This document shows positions 7,458-16,603 of a stretch of 64,000 nucleotides of DNA, piece after piece. The stretch's first letter is position 1. Every line of letters begins with the position of its first letter. The stretch covers positions 1 to 64,000 of the forward strand of contig NZ_LFNG01000011.1 in assembly GCF_001045435.1 (NCBI RefSeq). The letters are read 5' to 3'. Below the pieces are notes generated by a model, which worked only from the letters and a program-made list of their open reading frames with translations, was not told the DNA's origin and made no database searches. The translations under genes and the position numbers were made by a program. The DNA comes from Chryseobacterium koreense CCUG 49689 (lineage in GTDB: Bacteria > Bacteroidota > Bacteroidia > Flavobacteriales > Weeksellaceae).

Positions 7458-8387
7458 ATGAATTCAAAAAAGACTTTTGCCCAAATCGCGACGCTTTGGA
7501 AAAACGACAAAAAAATGTACGTCAAACGATCTACCTTCTCTGCTTATATTCTATTGCTTGAGAACCACTTACTTCCGGCCTTTGGGGAATATGTGGAGGA
7601 AATTACGGAAACAGTGGTACAAGAGTTTGTATTCCAAAAACTCAATCAGGGATTAAGTCAGAAAAGCATTAAAGATGTGCTGATCGTAATGAGAATGGTG
7701 CTGAAGTTTGGAGCAAAACACAAGCTTTTAACTTATACTCCTTTTGATATTCAGTACCCAACCGTCCGGGAAAGTCAAAGCATTGAAGTTTTGAGTAAAA
7801 CCAATCAGAAAAAGATTATGAACTATGTCCAGGAGCATTTTACGTTCAGGAATCTCGGTGTTTATATCTGTCTGTCTTCGGGCATCCGCATCGGCGAAAT
7901 CTGTGCGCTGGCGTGGGAAGATATTGATACCGACAATGGCGTGATTCATGTCCGTAAAACCATTCAAAGGATCTATATGATTGAAGACGGAATCCGAAAA
8001 ACCGAACTGCTGCTGGATACGCCCAAAACGAAAAACTCCATCCGGGAAATACCTATGAGCCGGGATCTGCTCCGGATGCTGAAACCATTTAAAAAAATTG
8101 TTAATCCTACTTTTTTTGTCTTAACCAATGATGCAAAGCCCACTGAGCCCCGAACCTACAGAGCGTATTATAAGAACCTGATGGCCGCTCTCGAGATTCC
8201 CGAACTGAAATTTCACGGATTGAGGCACAGTTTTGCCACCCGGTGTATTGAGAGCAATTGCGATTACAAAACGGTGAGCGTTCTGTTGGGACACTCGAAT
8301 ATCAGTACTACCTTAAACCTGTACGTACATCCCAATATGGAACAGAAGAAGAAGGCGATTGAACAGATGTTTAAGGCGCTGAAATAA
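7458..8387 (+). CDS. Tyrosine-type site-specific recombinase (probable hsdS invertase)
   Basis: The 309-residue protein has an N-terminal SAM-like core-binding domain (about 5-95) and a C-terminal catalytic domain. The catalytic set is complete: R144 (in SGIRIGE), K190 or K192, H253 and R256 (in HGLRHSFATR), H279 (in LLGHSN) and the nucleophile Y289 (in LNLYVHP). It lies directly beside the silent hsdS cassette and inside the type I locus, the place where invertases of phase-variable type I systems are found. I infer that it recombines the hsdS inverted repeats. A relic phage or ICE integrase is the alternative, but no other phage or ICE gene is present. Confidence 0.93.
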   Translation: MNSKKTFAQIATLWKNDKKMYVKRSTFSAYILLLENHLLPAFGEYVEEITETVVQEFVFQKLNQGLSQKSIKDVLIVMRMVLKFGAKHKLLTYTPFDIQYPTVRESQSIEVLSKTNQKKIMNYVQEHFTFRNLGVYICLSSGIRIGEICALAWEDIDTDNGVIHVRKTIQRIYMIEDGIRKTELLLDTPKTKNSIREIPMSRDLLRMLKPFKKIVNPTFFVLTNDAKPTEPRTYRAYYKNLMAALEIPELKFHGLRHSFATRCIESNCDYKTVSVLLGHSNISTTLNLYVHPNMEQKKKAIEQMFKALK

Positions 8388-8428
8388 TTATTTATTTGAT
8401 AAAAATATTGTACCTTTAACGCAACAGT

Positions 8429-8480
8429 ACACACCACGCTACCCGCAGAACAGCGTCCCAGGGTGTGTCTTTTGCTTTTT
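8429..8480 (+). terminator. Intrinsic terminator 1 after the recombinase gene
   Basis: Bulged 12-bp stem (arms 8429-8440 and 8452-8468) followed by TTTTGCTTTTT. Confidence 0.7.
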
Positions 8481-8484
8481 ATCC

Positions 8485-8522
8485 GATAATTCTTTTACCG
8501 CTTTAAAAGAATTATCTTTTTT
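8485..8522 (+). terminator. Intrinsic terminator 2 before hsdR
   Basis: Perfect 12-bp stem (8485-8496 with 8505-8516), 8-nt loop, then TTTTTT. Confidence 0.85.
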
Positions 8523-8584
8523 ATATTTGAAAAGCATTTGCATCTAAGCAGAAAATCCTGAAACATTAAAAATAGAAAACACGA

Positions 8585-11446
8585 ATGTCGAGCCAACCCG
8601 AATATATTTTAGAACAGAAACTTGTAGAGCAGTTAGCAGAACTGGGTCACAAAAAAGTGAAAATCAGCAATGAGGCTGATCTGATCCGGAACTTAAAAGT
8701 ACAGCTCGAAGTTCACAATAAGAAAGTATTTTCGGAGAAAGAGTTTGAAAAGATACTTAACCACCTTTCGAAAGGAAGTGTTTTTGAAAAAGCAAAGTTA
8801 CTGCGCGACCGTTTTCAGTTTACCAGAGACGACGGCTCCTCAGAATGGATTGAATTCATTAATCAGGATCACTGGTGCCAGAACCAGTTTCAGGTGACGC
8901 AACAGATTGCTCAGCAGGGAGAATATAAAAACCGTTATGATGTCACCGTGTTAATTAACGGGCTGCCTCTGGTGCAGATCGAGCTGAAAAGAAGGGGGCT
9001 GGAAATGAAGGAAGCCTTCAACCAGATCAACCGCTATCATCACCAGTCCTTCACTTCCGGAAGTGGCTTGTTTAATTTTGTGCAACTTTTTGTCATCAGC
9101 AACGGGGTTAATACCAAATATTATTCAAATAACGCGAAGCAGACTTTCAAGCAGACTTTTTTCTGGTCCGATGAGGAAAATAATACGATTACCCAACTCG
9201 ACGAATTTGCACAGGCATTTCTAGAGCCGTGTCATATTGCCAAGATGATCACAAAATACATTGTGCTGAACCAAACCTACAAAATCCTAATGGTGCTGCG
9301 GCCTTACCAGTATTATGCCGTGGAAAAGATTGTAGAAAAGGTCAGGAATACTGACAATAACGGATTTATCTGGCATACCACGGGCTCAGGAAAAACACTC
9401 ACCGCTTTTAAAGCAAGCCAGATACTTAAGGAAATTCCTAAAGTGGAAAAGGTCGTGTTTGTGGTCGATAGGAAGGATCTCGACTATCAAACGCAGAAGG
9501 AGTTTGATGCTTTTGAGAAAGGGAGTGTGGATGCAACTGAAAATACGCATCACTTGGTAAAGCAACTGGCAGATAATACGAAACTCATCGTCACCACCCT
9601 CCAAAAGCTCAATACTGCCATTACCAAAGAAAAACATGGCCGGAAAATAGAGCGGCTGAAAGATAAAAAGGTAGTTTTTATTTTTGATGAATGCCACAGG
9701 AGTCAGTTTGGAGAAACGCATCAGAACATCAGGAAGTACTTTGGGAAAGCGCAGATGATCGGTTTTACAGGAACCCCGATTTCTGAAAAAAATGCCGTGG
9801 GAAAACTTGAAGGAGTACCGGCGACCACCAATATGCTTTTCGGAGACTGCCTGCATAAATATGTCATTACCGATGCCATCCGGGATGACAATGTTCTGAA
9901 GTTTTCAGTGGAATACGTAGGACGTTATAAGGAGAAGGAAGGAAGCAATACCTATATTGATACCGAAGTGGAGGGCATCAATACTCAGGAACTTCTTGAA
10001 AGCCCGCAGCGTATTGAAAAAATCGCCGATTATATTATTTCGGAATATGGCAGGAAAACCCATCAGAAAACATTCAATGCCATGTTTTGTGTGAGCAGTA
10101 TCGACGTGCTTCAGAAATACTATGATCATTTCAAGACGAAAAAAGAAGAGGGAAGACATGGGCTCAAAGTAGCCACGATTTTCAGTTACGGAACTAATGA
10201 AGAGGCAAAAGAAGCCGATGGAAGTTACGAAGAGGCGGATGAACTGGCGATGGTTGCGGAGCCTGCTGCGCAGTATGGATATTCCCACAGCAGGAATGTC
10301 CTGGAAAGGTATATTGGGGACTACAATGAGATGTTCGGAACCAACTTTACTACGAAAGACAGTCAGAGTTTCTACAACTACTATAATGACATCGCAAAGA
10401 AAGTAAGAAACAAAGATCTGGACCTCATCATCGTCGTCAATATGTTTCTGACGGGATTCGACAGTCCCCAAATTAACACGCTATTCGTTGATAAGAATCT
10501 TAAATACCATGGCCTTATACAGGCATTCTCCAGAACCAACAGGATATTGGGGGAGAAAAAATCTCAGGGAAATATTGTCTGTTTCAGAAATCTGAAATCT
10601 GCCACTGATGAGGCGGTGACTTTATTTTCAAACAAAGAAAGCATCAATGAAATTATCATACAGCCCATCGAAGACTATATTGAACTGTTCAATGCCGCTT
10701 TATTGAAACTGAAAGCAATTGCGCCGGAGATATCCAGCGTAGACCGTTTTCAAACAGAGCAGGAGCAATTTGAATTTGTACAGGCGTTCCGGGAAGTCAT
10801 GCGGATGCTGAATGTTTTAAAGTCTTTTGCTGATTTCAGTTTTGATGCCCTGGATATGGATGAATTTGAATTCGACGGCTATAAAAGTAAATATCTGGAT
10901 ATTTGGACTACTACGCATCCTAAAACTGGAGATGGGAAAGTCAGTATTTTGGATGATGTTGACTTTGAGCTGGAACTGATACACCGCGATGAAATTAATG
11001 TCAGTTATATCCTGACCCTCTTGGCCAGCTTAAAAGACTCTGACCTAAAAGGTTCGAAGCGGGAACAGAAGATGAAAGAGATTCGTGAGATCCTGTCCGG
11101 TGATGCACAGTTGCGCAGCAAGAAGGCATTGATTGAGAAGTTCATCGAAGAAAATATGCCTTTAATCACAGATGGTGATTCGGTAACCGACGAATTTCAA
11201 ACTTACTGGAATAAAGAGAAAACGGCAGCTTTTGAAAAGATCGCGGAAGAGGAATCCCTTAATAAAGCCCAATTTCAGGAAACGATCAATCAGTTTCTGT
11301 TTACCTCCAAGGTGCCAAAACTGAGTGAAGCATTACAGCTGCTTGAAGTTAAACCGAAACTCACAGAAAGAAATAATATCGGAAAGCGAATCATCCAAAA
11401 GGTTCAGGATTTTGTGGAGGTATTTATTGAAGGAGTGGAGGGGTAG
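8585..11446 (+). CDS. hsdR: Type I restriction endonuclease subunit HsdR
   Basis: The 953-residue protein is the ATP-dependent translocase/nuclease of the locus. The N-terminal PD-(D/E)xK nuclease shows D119, E133 and K135 (RYDV, then QIELKR), with the same spacing as in EcoR124I-type subunits. The SF2 motor has Walker A TTGSGKT near residues 265-271, DECH near 368-371, a GFTGTP motif III near 395, and a motif VI-like FSRTNR near 659. The C-terminal helical region binds the HsdM2-HsdS core. It restricts DNA lacking the host methylation pattern. Its own terminator-delimited unit downstream of the recombinase suggests separate control from hsdM-hsdS. Full length, no defect seen. Confidence 0.95.
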   Translation: MSSQPEYILEQKLVEQLAELGHKKVKISNEADLIRNLKVQLEVHNKKVFSEKEFEKILNHLSKGSVFEKAKLLRDRFQFTRDDGSSEWIEFINQDHWCQNQFQVTQQIAQQGEYKNRYDVTVLINGLPLVQIELKRRGLEMKEAFNQINRYHHQSFTSGSGLFNFVQLFVISNGVNTKYYSNNAKQTFKQTFFWSDEENNTITQLDEFAQAFLEPCHIAKMITKYIVLNQTYKILMVLRPYQYYAVEKIVEKVRNTDNNGFIWHTTGSGKTLTAFKASQILKEIPKVEKVVFVVDRKDLDYQTQKEFDAFEKGSVDATENTHHLVKQLADNTKLIVTTLQKLNTAITKEKHGRKIERLKDKKVVFIFDECHRSQFGETHQNIRKYFGKAQMIGFTGTPISEKNAVGKLEGVPATTNMLFGDCLHKYVITDAIRDDNVLKFSVEYVGRYKEKEGSNTYIDTEVEGINTQELLESPQRIEKIADYIISEYGRKTHQKTFNAMFCVSSIDVLQKYYDHFKTKKEEGRHGLKVATIFSYGTNEEAKEADGSYEEADELAMVAEPAAQYGYSHSRNVLERYIGDYNEMFGTNFTTKDSQSFYNYYNDIAKKVRNKDLDLIIVVNMFLTGFDSPQINTLFVDKNLKYHGLIQAFSRTNRILGEKKSQGNIVCFRNLKSATDEAVTLFSNKESINEIIIQPIEDYIELFNAALLKLKAIAPEISSVDRFQTEQEQFEFVQAFREVMRMLNVLKSFADFSFDALDMDEFEFDGYKSKYLDIWTTTHPKTGDGKVSILDDVDFELELIHRDEINVSYILTLLASLKDSDLKGSKREQKMKEIREILSGDAQLRSKKALIEKFIEENMPLITDGDSVTDEFQTYWNKEKTAAFEKIAEEESLNKAQFQETINQFLFTSKVPKLSEALQLLEVKPKLTERNNIGKRIIQKVQDFVEVFIEGVEG

Positions 11447-11488
11447 CAGATAGAATCAGCACGATACATAATTTAGTAATAATTTGAA

Positions 11489-13528
11489 ATGAGTATATAC
11501 AGGGACTTACAAATACAGGTTTTTAACTGGCTTAAAAGTAAACACGAGACTGATGATAATTTTACGTTTTCAGTTCGGCAGAAAGCAAACAAAGGAGCGG
11601 AACTGAACTACTTTATCGGGACCGAAAAATCGAGATATTTTTCCACCACTTTTTGGTATATACCTGTAGCATATCCAGGTTCGTCCGGTGATCTTATCAA
11701 TTTGGTTTTTACCGTGACTAAAAATAATAAAATTGAATTTCACTTTCAGTTCAACCAGACAAAATCTCCAATAGATAATCAAAACAGATATGCCCTGGAA
11801 TTTATTCAAAGTATAAAACCTTTGTTTAAAGAAAAATTTCCTAACGGTTATTATGCGCCCGATTCTAATAAAATGGAATTTTTTGCGGCTTATTCCAAAC
11901 CTGTTTATGATAATTTTGAAGAACTCCAGGATGATTTAAATAATTTTTTGAACGAGATTTTGCCCATTGTTAATCAGCAAATTCTTATTTATAAAAATAA
12001 ATATCCGGATTTTATTGCTAACAGATTTTCACAAGAAGATCAAACGAAAATGTTTGGAAAAATGGAAGAACGTTTTCAAAGATATAAAATTATTGAGGAG
12101 CTTGAAGACGAACTGGAAGAAGAGGATGATTTAATTATTGTTACGCCTTCGGAATTTAAAATGCCGCTCAATCAAATTCTATACGGCCCACCAGGAACCG
12201 GAAAGACTTATCATAGTATTAATAAAGCCATCAGCATCGCCAATCCAGAATTTGATCTTAATCAGGAAAGAGACCTGGTTAAAAAAGAGTACCAACGCTT
12301 GGTGGACGCAGGCCAAATTGTGTTTACTACTTTCCATCAAAGCATGAGTTATGAGGATTTTGTGGAAGGGATTAAACCGGAAATTGAAGAAGATTCTGAG
12401 GGAGTAAAGACTGTGATCTACGAGATTAAGAAAGGGATTTTCAAGGAGATTTCGGAAAATGCACAAACAATCAGGCTTCAGTCTGAAGAAGTAAGGAGTA
12501 AATATACTTTTGATGATGCCTGGGATGATCTTCTGAAGGAGGCAGATGAGCACATTAATGGCGAACAATTCATGATACTTGGTATTCAGACAGCAGGAAT
12601 GGGATTGAATATTGTCGCGATTACTGACAAAGGAAACTTAAAAGTTCAACCACAATCTTCTAATGAGGCAAGAGAGTATACGGTCTCTTTTTCCCGTGCT
12701 AAAAAACTTCAGGCAGCTTTTCCTGACCTCACCGTCATTAAAAATATTGATAAAGAATTCAGAGAAGTTATTGGGGGATCTAATTCTACTGCTTACTGGG
12801 CAGTGGTAAAATATATAAATGATAAAATAAAATCTAAAACAAAACCTATCACTCAGGAAATACCACTGCCTGCAGTACCTTATGTATTAATCATTGATGA
12901 AATCAACAGAGGGAATGTTTCCCAAATTTTCGGAGAACTGATCACCTTGATCGAAGAAGATAAACGTCTGGGAAATCCGGAGGAACTGCAGCTCACCCTA
13001 CCATATAGCAAAACCAAATTCGGGGTGCCGTCCAATGTCTATATCATTGGGACAATGAATACTGCAGACCGTAGTGTAGAAGCGTTGGATACTGCACTCA
13101 GACGGCGTTTTTTCTTTGAGGAAATGCTTCCTGATCTTGAAGTGCTTACCGATAAGAAAATTGAAGGAATAGCATTGAAGGAACTTTTAGGAACGATAAA
13201 TAAAAGGGTAGAAATCCTTCTTGACAGAGATCATACTATTGGACATTCGTATCTTATGAATATCAATTCTGAAGAGGACCTTAAAAGTACTTTCAGAAAT
13301 AATATTATTCCTTTGTTGCAAGAGTATTTCTATGGAGATTACGAAAAAATAGGATTGATTTTGGGAAAAGGTTTTTTTGAAGACTCTGAAAATTATACTA
13401 AAGATATTTTCGCTTCCTTCCCTACACAGAACTATCCTGAGAATGGGAGTGTTCTGCGTTTAAAGCCGATCGATGAAACTTTTAATATTATTGAAGCTTT
13501 AGAAAGTCTTCTTATTAAAGCAAAGTAA
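11489..13528 (+). CDS. mcrB: McrB-like AAA+ GTPase of a modification-dependent restriction system
   Basis: The 679-residue protein has a C-terminal McrB-type AAA+ domain: Walker A GPPGTGKT at about residues 232-239, Walker B LIIDEINRG near 467-475, and the McrB signature MNTADRS near 523-529 followed by the arginine-rich RRRFFF. McrB uses GTP and forms hexamers with McrC to translocate and cut DNA with modified cytosines. The first 220 residues, with an acidic coiled stretch (EELEDELEEEDD) before the AAA+ domain, are not the classical N-terminal domain of E. coli McrB; I do not recognise this module, which presumably sets target recognition. The stop codon abuts the mcrC start, so the pair is an operon. 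Confidence 0.92.
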   Translation: MSIYRDLQIQVFNWLKSKHETDDNFTFSVRQKANKGAELNYFIGTEKSRYFSTTFWYIPVAYPGSSGDLINLVFTVTKNNKIEFHFQFNQTKSPIDNQNRYALEFIQSIKPLFKEKFPNGYYAPDSNKMEFFAAYSKPVYDNFEELQDDLNNFLNEILPIVNQQILIYKNKYPDFIANRFSQEDQTKMFGKMEERFQRYKIIEELEDELEEEDDLIIVTPSEFKMPLNQILYGPPGTGKTYHSINKAISIANPEFDLNQERDLVKKEYQRLVDAGQIVFTTFHQSMSYEDFVEGIKPEIEEDSEGVKTVIYEIKKGIFKEISENAQTIRLQSEEVRSKYTFDDAWDDLLKEADEHINGEQFMILGIQTAGMGLNIVAITDKGNLKVQPQSSNEAREYTVSFSRAKKLQAAFPDLTVIKNIDKEFREVIGGSNSTAYWAVVKYINDKIKSKTKPITQEIPLPAVPYVLIIDEINRGNVSQIFGELITLIEEDKRLGNPEELQLTLPYSKTKFGVPSNVYIIGTMNTADRSVEALDTALRRRFFFEEMLPDLEVLTDKKIEGIALKELLGTINKRVEILLDRDHTIGHSYLMNINSEEDLKSTFRNNIIPLLQEYFYGDYEKIGLILGKGFFEDSENYTKDIFASFPTQNYPENGSVLRLKPIDETFNIIEALESLLIKAK

Positions 13529-14752
13529 ATGCCTAGGATTCAGGTTTTCGAACACAGCTTTTTGGCCATAGGGGAAAAAGGATTTGGTCAACGTCATTTT
13601 ATAGCGTTGTCGAAGCTCAATGCCTTACACAATTATCAATATTTCGATCTTAAACACAATGGGGTGGTGTTTAAACAGTTTGTGGGCGTCGTGCAAATTG
13701 ACGGTCTCACGATTGAAATTTTGCCTAAAGTGGACCAATATGAGGTAGAAAATGAAGAGACAAAGAACAAGTGGCAGTCTGTTTTAATAGAAATGTTACG
13801 AGTTACTCGTAAATTGAAGATACAGAAAGTTGGTGAGGCCCAGCTTTCCAAACAGTCTATTCATTTATTAGATCTCTATTTTGAATGGTTTCTCAATGAA
13901 ATGCAGGTTTTGATTCATCAAGGTCTAATAAAGCAATACTACAAACAGACGGGAAACGTAAAAGCTTTGAAAGGTAAACTGGAATTTGCAGGTCATATTC
14001 AGAAAAATCTTGTTCATAAAGAACGTTTTTATACGACGCATCAAGTGTATGAAAAAGACCATCTCGTGCATCAGATTTTGGGCCAGGCTTTAGAGATTGT
14101 AGCTGCATTATCGAAAGGAACCTATCTGTACAGTAAATGTAAAACCGTGCAGTTGGATTTTCCAGCTGTAGCCTCCATCAAAGCCAATGAAAATACATTT
14201 ACAAAAATTCCGAAATCCCGAAAAACTGCCCCTTACGAAACTGCTGTCTCAATAGCAAGATTAATCATCCTAAACTATGCTCCCAATGTTTCAAGCGGTT
14301 CTGAAAAGTTGCTGGCATTATTATTTGATATGAATAAGCTTTGGGAAGAATATGTTTTAATTCGTCTGAAACAGTCAGTAGTTGGAAAGGAAGGCTATGC
14401 TGTGTATGGTCAAAATGCAACACCTTTTTGGAAAGACATTACGGTAAGACCGGATATTCTTCTAGTTAAAAATAGTGAACGTTTTGTTATTGATACCAAA
14501 TGGAAAAACATTGACTATGGCGAACCTTCTACTGATGATTTGCGACAGATGTATGTTTACAATGAATATTGGGATTGTAGAAAATCACTCTTACTTTATC
14601 CTTCTAATCAATCCGATTTTAAAGGGTTTGTGGGATTTGTAAAAATTTCAGACAATGACCAGCACCAGTGTGGATTAGGCAAAATTTCTGTTTTAAATGC
14701 GGATGGCTCTCTTGATTCAGATATTGGCAGAAAAATATTAGATTTGTTTTAG
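13529..14752 (+). CDS. mcrC: McrC-like endonuclease subunit
   Basis: The 407-residue protein begins immediately after the mcrB stop codon, with no intergenic base. Its C-terminal third carries a PD-(D/E)xK nuclease core: RPDILL near residues 309-314 and VIDTKWK near 323-329. The N-terminal two thirds are the McrC region that contacts the McrB hexamer. Together McrB and McrC make a restriction machine for modified DNA. The adjacent adenine-methylating type I system should not be a target of a cytosine-modification-dependent enzyme, so the two can coexist. Confidence 0.9.
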   Translation: MPRIQVFEHSFLAIGEKGFGQRHFIALSKLNALHNYQYFDLKHNGVVFKQFVGVVQIDGLTIEILPKVDQYEVENEETKNKWQSVLIEMLRVTRKLKIQKVGEAQLSKQSIHLLDLYFEWFLNEMQVLIHQGLIKQYYKQTGNVKALKGKLEFAGHIQKNLVHKERFYTTHQVYEKDHLVHQILGQALEIVAALSKGTYLYSKCKTVQLDFPAVASIKANENTFTKIPKSRKTAPYETAVSIARLIILNYAPNVSSGSEKLLALLFDMNKLWEEYVLIRLKQSVVGKEGYAVYGQNATPFWKDITVRPDILLVKNSERFVIDTKWKNIDYGEPSTDDLRQMYVYNEYWDCRKSLLLYPSNQSDFKGFVGFVKISDNDQHQCGLGKISVLNADGSLDSDIGRKILDLF

Positions 14753-14813
14753 TAAATCTCTATACTATTTAATAGACACAGCGTAGAAATCAATAAAGGA
14801 GAGTATGAAATAA

Positions 14814-15758
14814 ATGGCAGAATTTTTAAACAAGAAAAAGCTTTTGGAATGGGTGCCAAAGCTCATTGAAACAACAGAGAAGGAACTCATCATCATAAGT
14901 CCTTATATTCAGATACCAGAGAAAATATTCGCCCTCTTAACCGATGCTCAAAAACGGGGTGTCGAAACTACCTTGATTTACAAAGAAGGAGAACTTTCAG
15001 ACAAGGAGCGAAAGCGCTTTTATGAGATAGAAAATCTTAATTTGCTTTTTCATCCTAATCTTCACAGCAAATGCATGTATAACGAAAAATATTTTCTGCT
15101 TACATCTATGAATCTTTATGAGTACTCCCAAAAACATAACAGAGAAATGGGAGTTCTTTTTCGCCGGACAGAAGAAGAGTCTAAGGGATGGAATGATTAC
15201 AAGCATGGAAAAGATGATGAAAGTATATTTCAGGATGCCATCGTGGAAATTCAGAGTATTATCACCAGCTCCGAATTCGAAAAAGAGAGTTTCAAAACCA
15301 AAACCATCCGTTTCGAGATGGACATCATTAAATCCAAAAAAGATTTGGCGATGGAAAAGTGTGAACTTTACAATAAGTTTTCGAAGAATAAAAAATTCAC
15401 GGTTTTTCAGGAAGGGGAGGAATGGCTTTGCCGTTGTGATAACTTTACCGACGGTGTAGATCTGATTGTGGAAAATAACAGAGTCTCGCTTAATTTAAAT
15501 TTTGAGGAGTCCCGGATCCAGGATATTTATTCCAATTTAAAGACAAACCGTTATCACCGAAATGACGATTATAGAATCGTGGAATGCTTTCGGCTGTTCT
15601 GGACTTATCACAAGTCTTCGCCAACGCTTTATCCAAATGTTAATCATGCAACATGGGCTCACCCCACACACAGCAATGAGTTTCTCGAAGGATACTTTAA
15701 AGGATTGACGGAATTTTTTAAGATTCTGAAACCGGAGATTTTACGAACAAAGTTGTAG
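14814..15758 (+). CDS. Phospholipase D-like domain protein, defence associated
   Basis: The 314-residue protein has one PLD-type half-domain: ELIIISPYIQ near residues 24-33, and an HKD-like motif HSKCMYNEKYFLLTSMN near residues 84-100, where His and Lys are kept and Asp is replaced within the motif. The remaining 180 residues are unassigned and end near a W-H-P-rich segment. Such proteins are predicted nucleases or DNA-binding helpers next to restriction genes. It starts 61 nt after mcrC, with a rare SD-like AAGGAG about 13 nt before the ATG. Its function with McrBC is an inference from position. Confidence 0.8.
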   Translation: MAEFLNKKKLLEWVPKLIETTEKELIIISPYIQIPEKIFALLTDAQKRGVETTLIYKEGELSDKERKRFYEIENLNLLFHPNLHSKCMYNEKYFLLTSMNLYEYSQKHNREMGVLFRRTEEESKGWNDYKHGKDDESIFQDAIVEIQSIITSSEFEKESFKTKTIRFEMDIIKSKKDLAMEKCELYNKFSKNKKFTVFQEGEEWLCRCDNFTDGVDLIVENNRVSLNLNFEESRIQDIYSNLKTNRYHRNDDYRIVECFRLFWTYHKSSPTLYPNVNHATWAHPTHSNEFLEGYFKGLTEFFKILKPEILRTKL

Positions 15759-16118
15759 AACTAGCTAACCACGCGATGAAATCGCGCGGGAGCGGGGAAA
15801 ACCGATATTTATAAGATGTCAAAAAAGCAGACCACTTGCCTTTTCTGCCGAATTTGCCGAAAATGACCGAATTTGCCGATCTCTATTTTAATGCATTCTC
15901 ATGCTTTATGGTGGGGGATGACTGGGGACTGACTGGGAGTTGAGTGGGAGCGTCCGTCCCTTATCGATGTGTCGACTGTAAATTCAGATATTGCTACCCG
16001 CTATATATAGGTGGCATCGAGCGCCTCAGCCACCAGAGATTGGGAGTTGCAGTTTCCGGGAGTTGAAGAGGATTGGGGAGTAGGAAGGGCCAAAGCACAC
16101 ATTCTGGCCGTAACAGGA

Positions 16119-16295
16119 CTAATTGGCGATGAGTTCTCGGATGGATTCGTAGGGGATCCCCATGTAGGTGCGAAATTCCTGTACGGTGAGGAACTGGTGT
16201 TCGGGTTTGTTGAGGGAGGTCTTGATTTTCAGGATGGTAAGTGGTCTACTTTTTTGACAGTTTGTAAATATAGTTTTTTCAATTGAAATTTGCAT
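16119..16295 (-). pseudogene. Truncated small helix-turn-helix (excisionase-like) frame
   Basis: The frame ends with FLTVQEFRTYMGIPYESIREL and then stops, in the place where excisionase/MerR-like HTH proteins continue into the second helix and wing. Upstream residues do not resemble a clean start. It overlaps the transposase remnant in another frame. I consider it a broken piece of a mobile element gene; it could be chance. Confidence 0.3.
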
Positions 16296-16513
16296 CTGCC
16301 AACCGAAACGGAATCGGGCTCTGCTGGGGAGCAACCCGAGAGGGATAGGTTGGCCGACGAAATATAGTTTTCAAAGGCACTGCTTTTAGCGGTGTTTTTT
16401 TCTTCAAAAGAAATATGTAAAACATCATCAATATTACTAATGGCGGTAATATCGAAATGTTCTATCAAAAATTCAGGTAATAAAAGTCGGAGGATTTCGT
16501 AGCTACTTAACAT
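16229..16513 (-). pseudogene. Remnant of ISAon1-type transposase N-terminal protein
   Basis: The first 40 residues (a YEILRLLLPEFLIEHFDI segment, then LHISFEEKN) resemble the start of the ISAon1-family transposase N-terminal protein frequent in Bacteroidota. The following residues lose the similarity and run into unrelated sequence, and no transposase catalytic gene follows. It is therefore a fragment. The family call is from memory of the pattern and should be checked by search. Confidence 0.5.
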
Positions 16514-16603
16514 CCAGCAAAATTAATGCTTTCCATAGCTTCCCCCAAGTTTTAAAACTGATCCAATAATCATCGGAATCAGTCAACTTCAAACTAAAGC
16601 GAA

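Larger units (their letters stand above)
8411..8522 (+). ncRNA. Tandem terminator hairpins, possibly a small RNA, between recombinase and hsdR
   Basis: A -7-like TACCTTTA (8411-8418) is followed by a compound hairpin (ACACACC-ACGCT against AGCGT-(5 nt)-GGTGTGT, 8429-8468) with a T-rich tail. A second, perfect 12-bp stem follows (GATAATTCTTTT and its complement, 8485-8516) with six T. Two efficient terminators in a row after a promoter-like box could define RNAs of about 55 and 95 nt. The simpler reading is double termination of the recombinase transcript, so that hsdR is separately expressed. Confidence 0.35.
15759..16603. other. Decayed junction at the right end of the defence island
   Basis: About 840 bp hold no intact gene. 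Seen are a CGCGAT-GAA-ATCGCG hairpin (near 15773-15787), a 13-bp direct repeat CCGAATTTGCCGA (near 15848-15880), a broken HTH-like frame (16119-16295, minus) and a transposase remnant (16229-16513, minus). The composition differs from both flanks. I read this as the scar where the island meets the core chromosome. Confidence 0.55.

Noticed and set aside
7458-8387. Recombinase as part of a prophage or ICE
   Set aside because: No phage structural, conjugation or replication genes are nearby, and the hsdS inverted repeats give it a local substrate.
9905-10471. 188-codon frame antisense to hsdR
   Set aside because: It lies wholly inside hsdR, with no family resemblance; a shadow of a well-supported gene.
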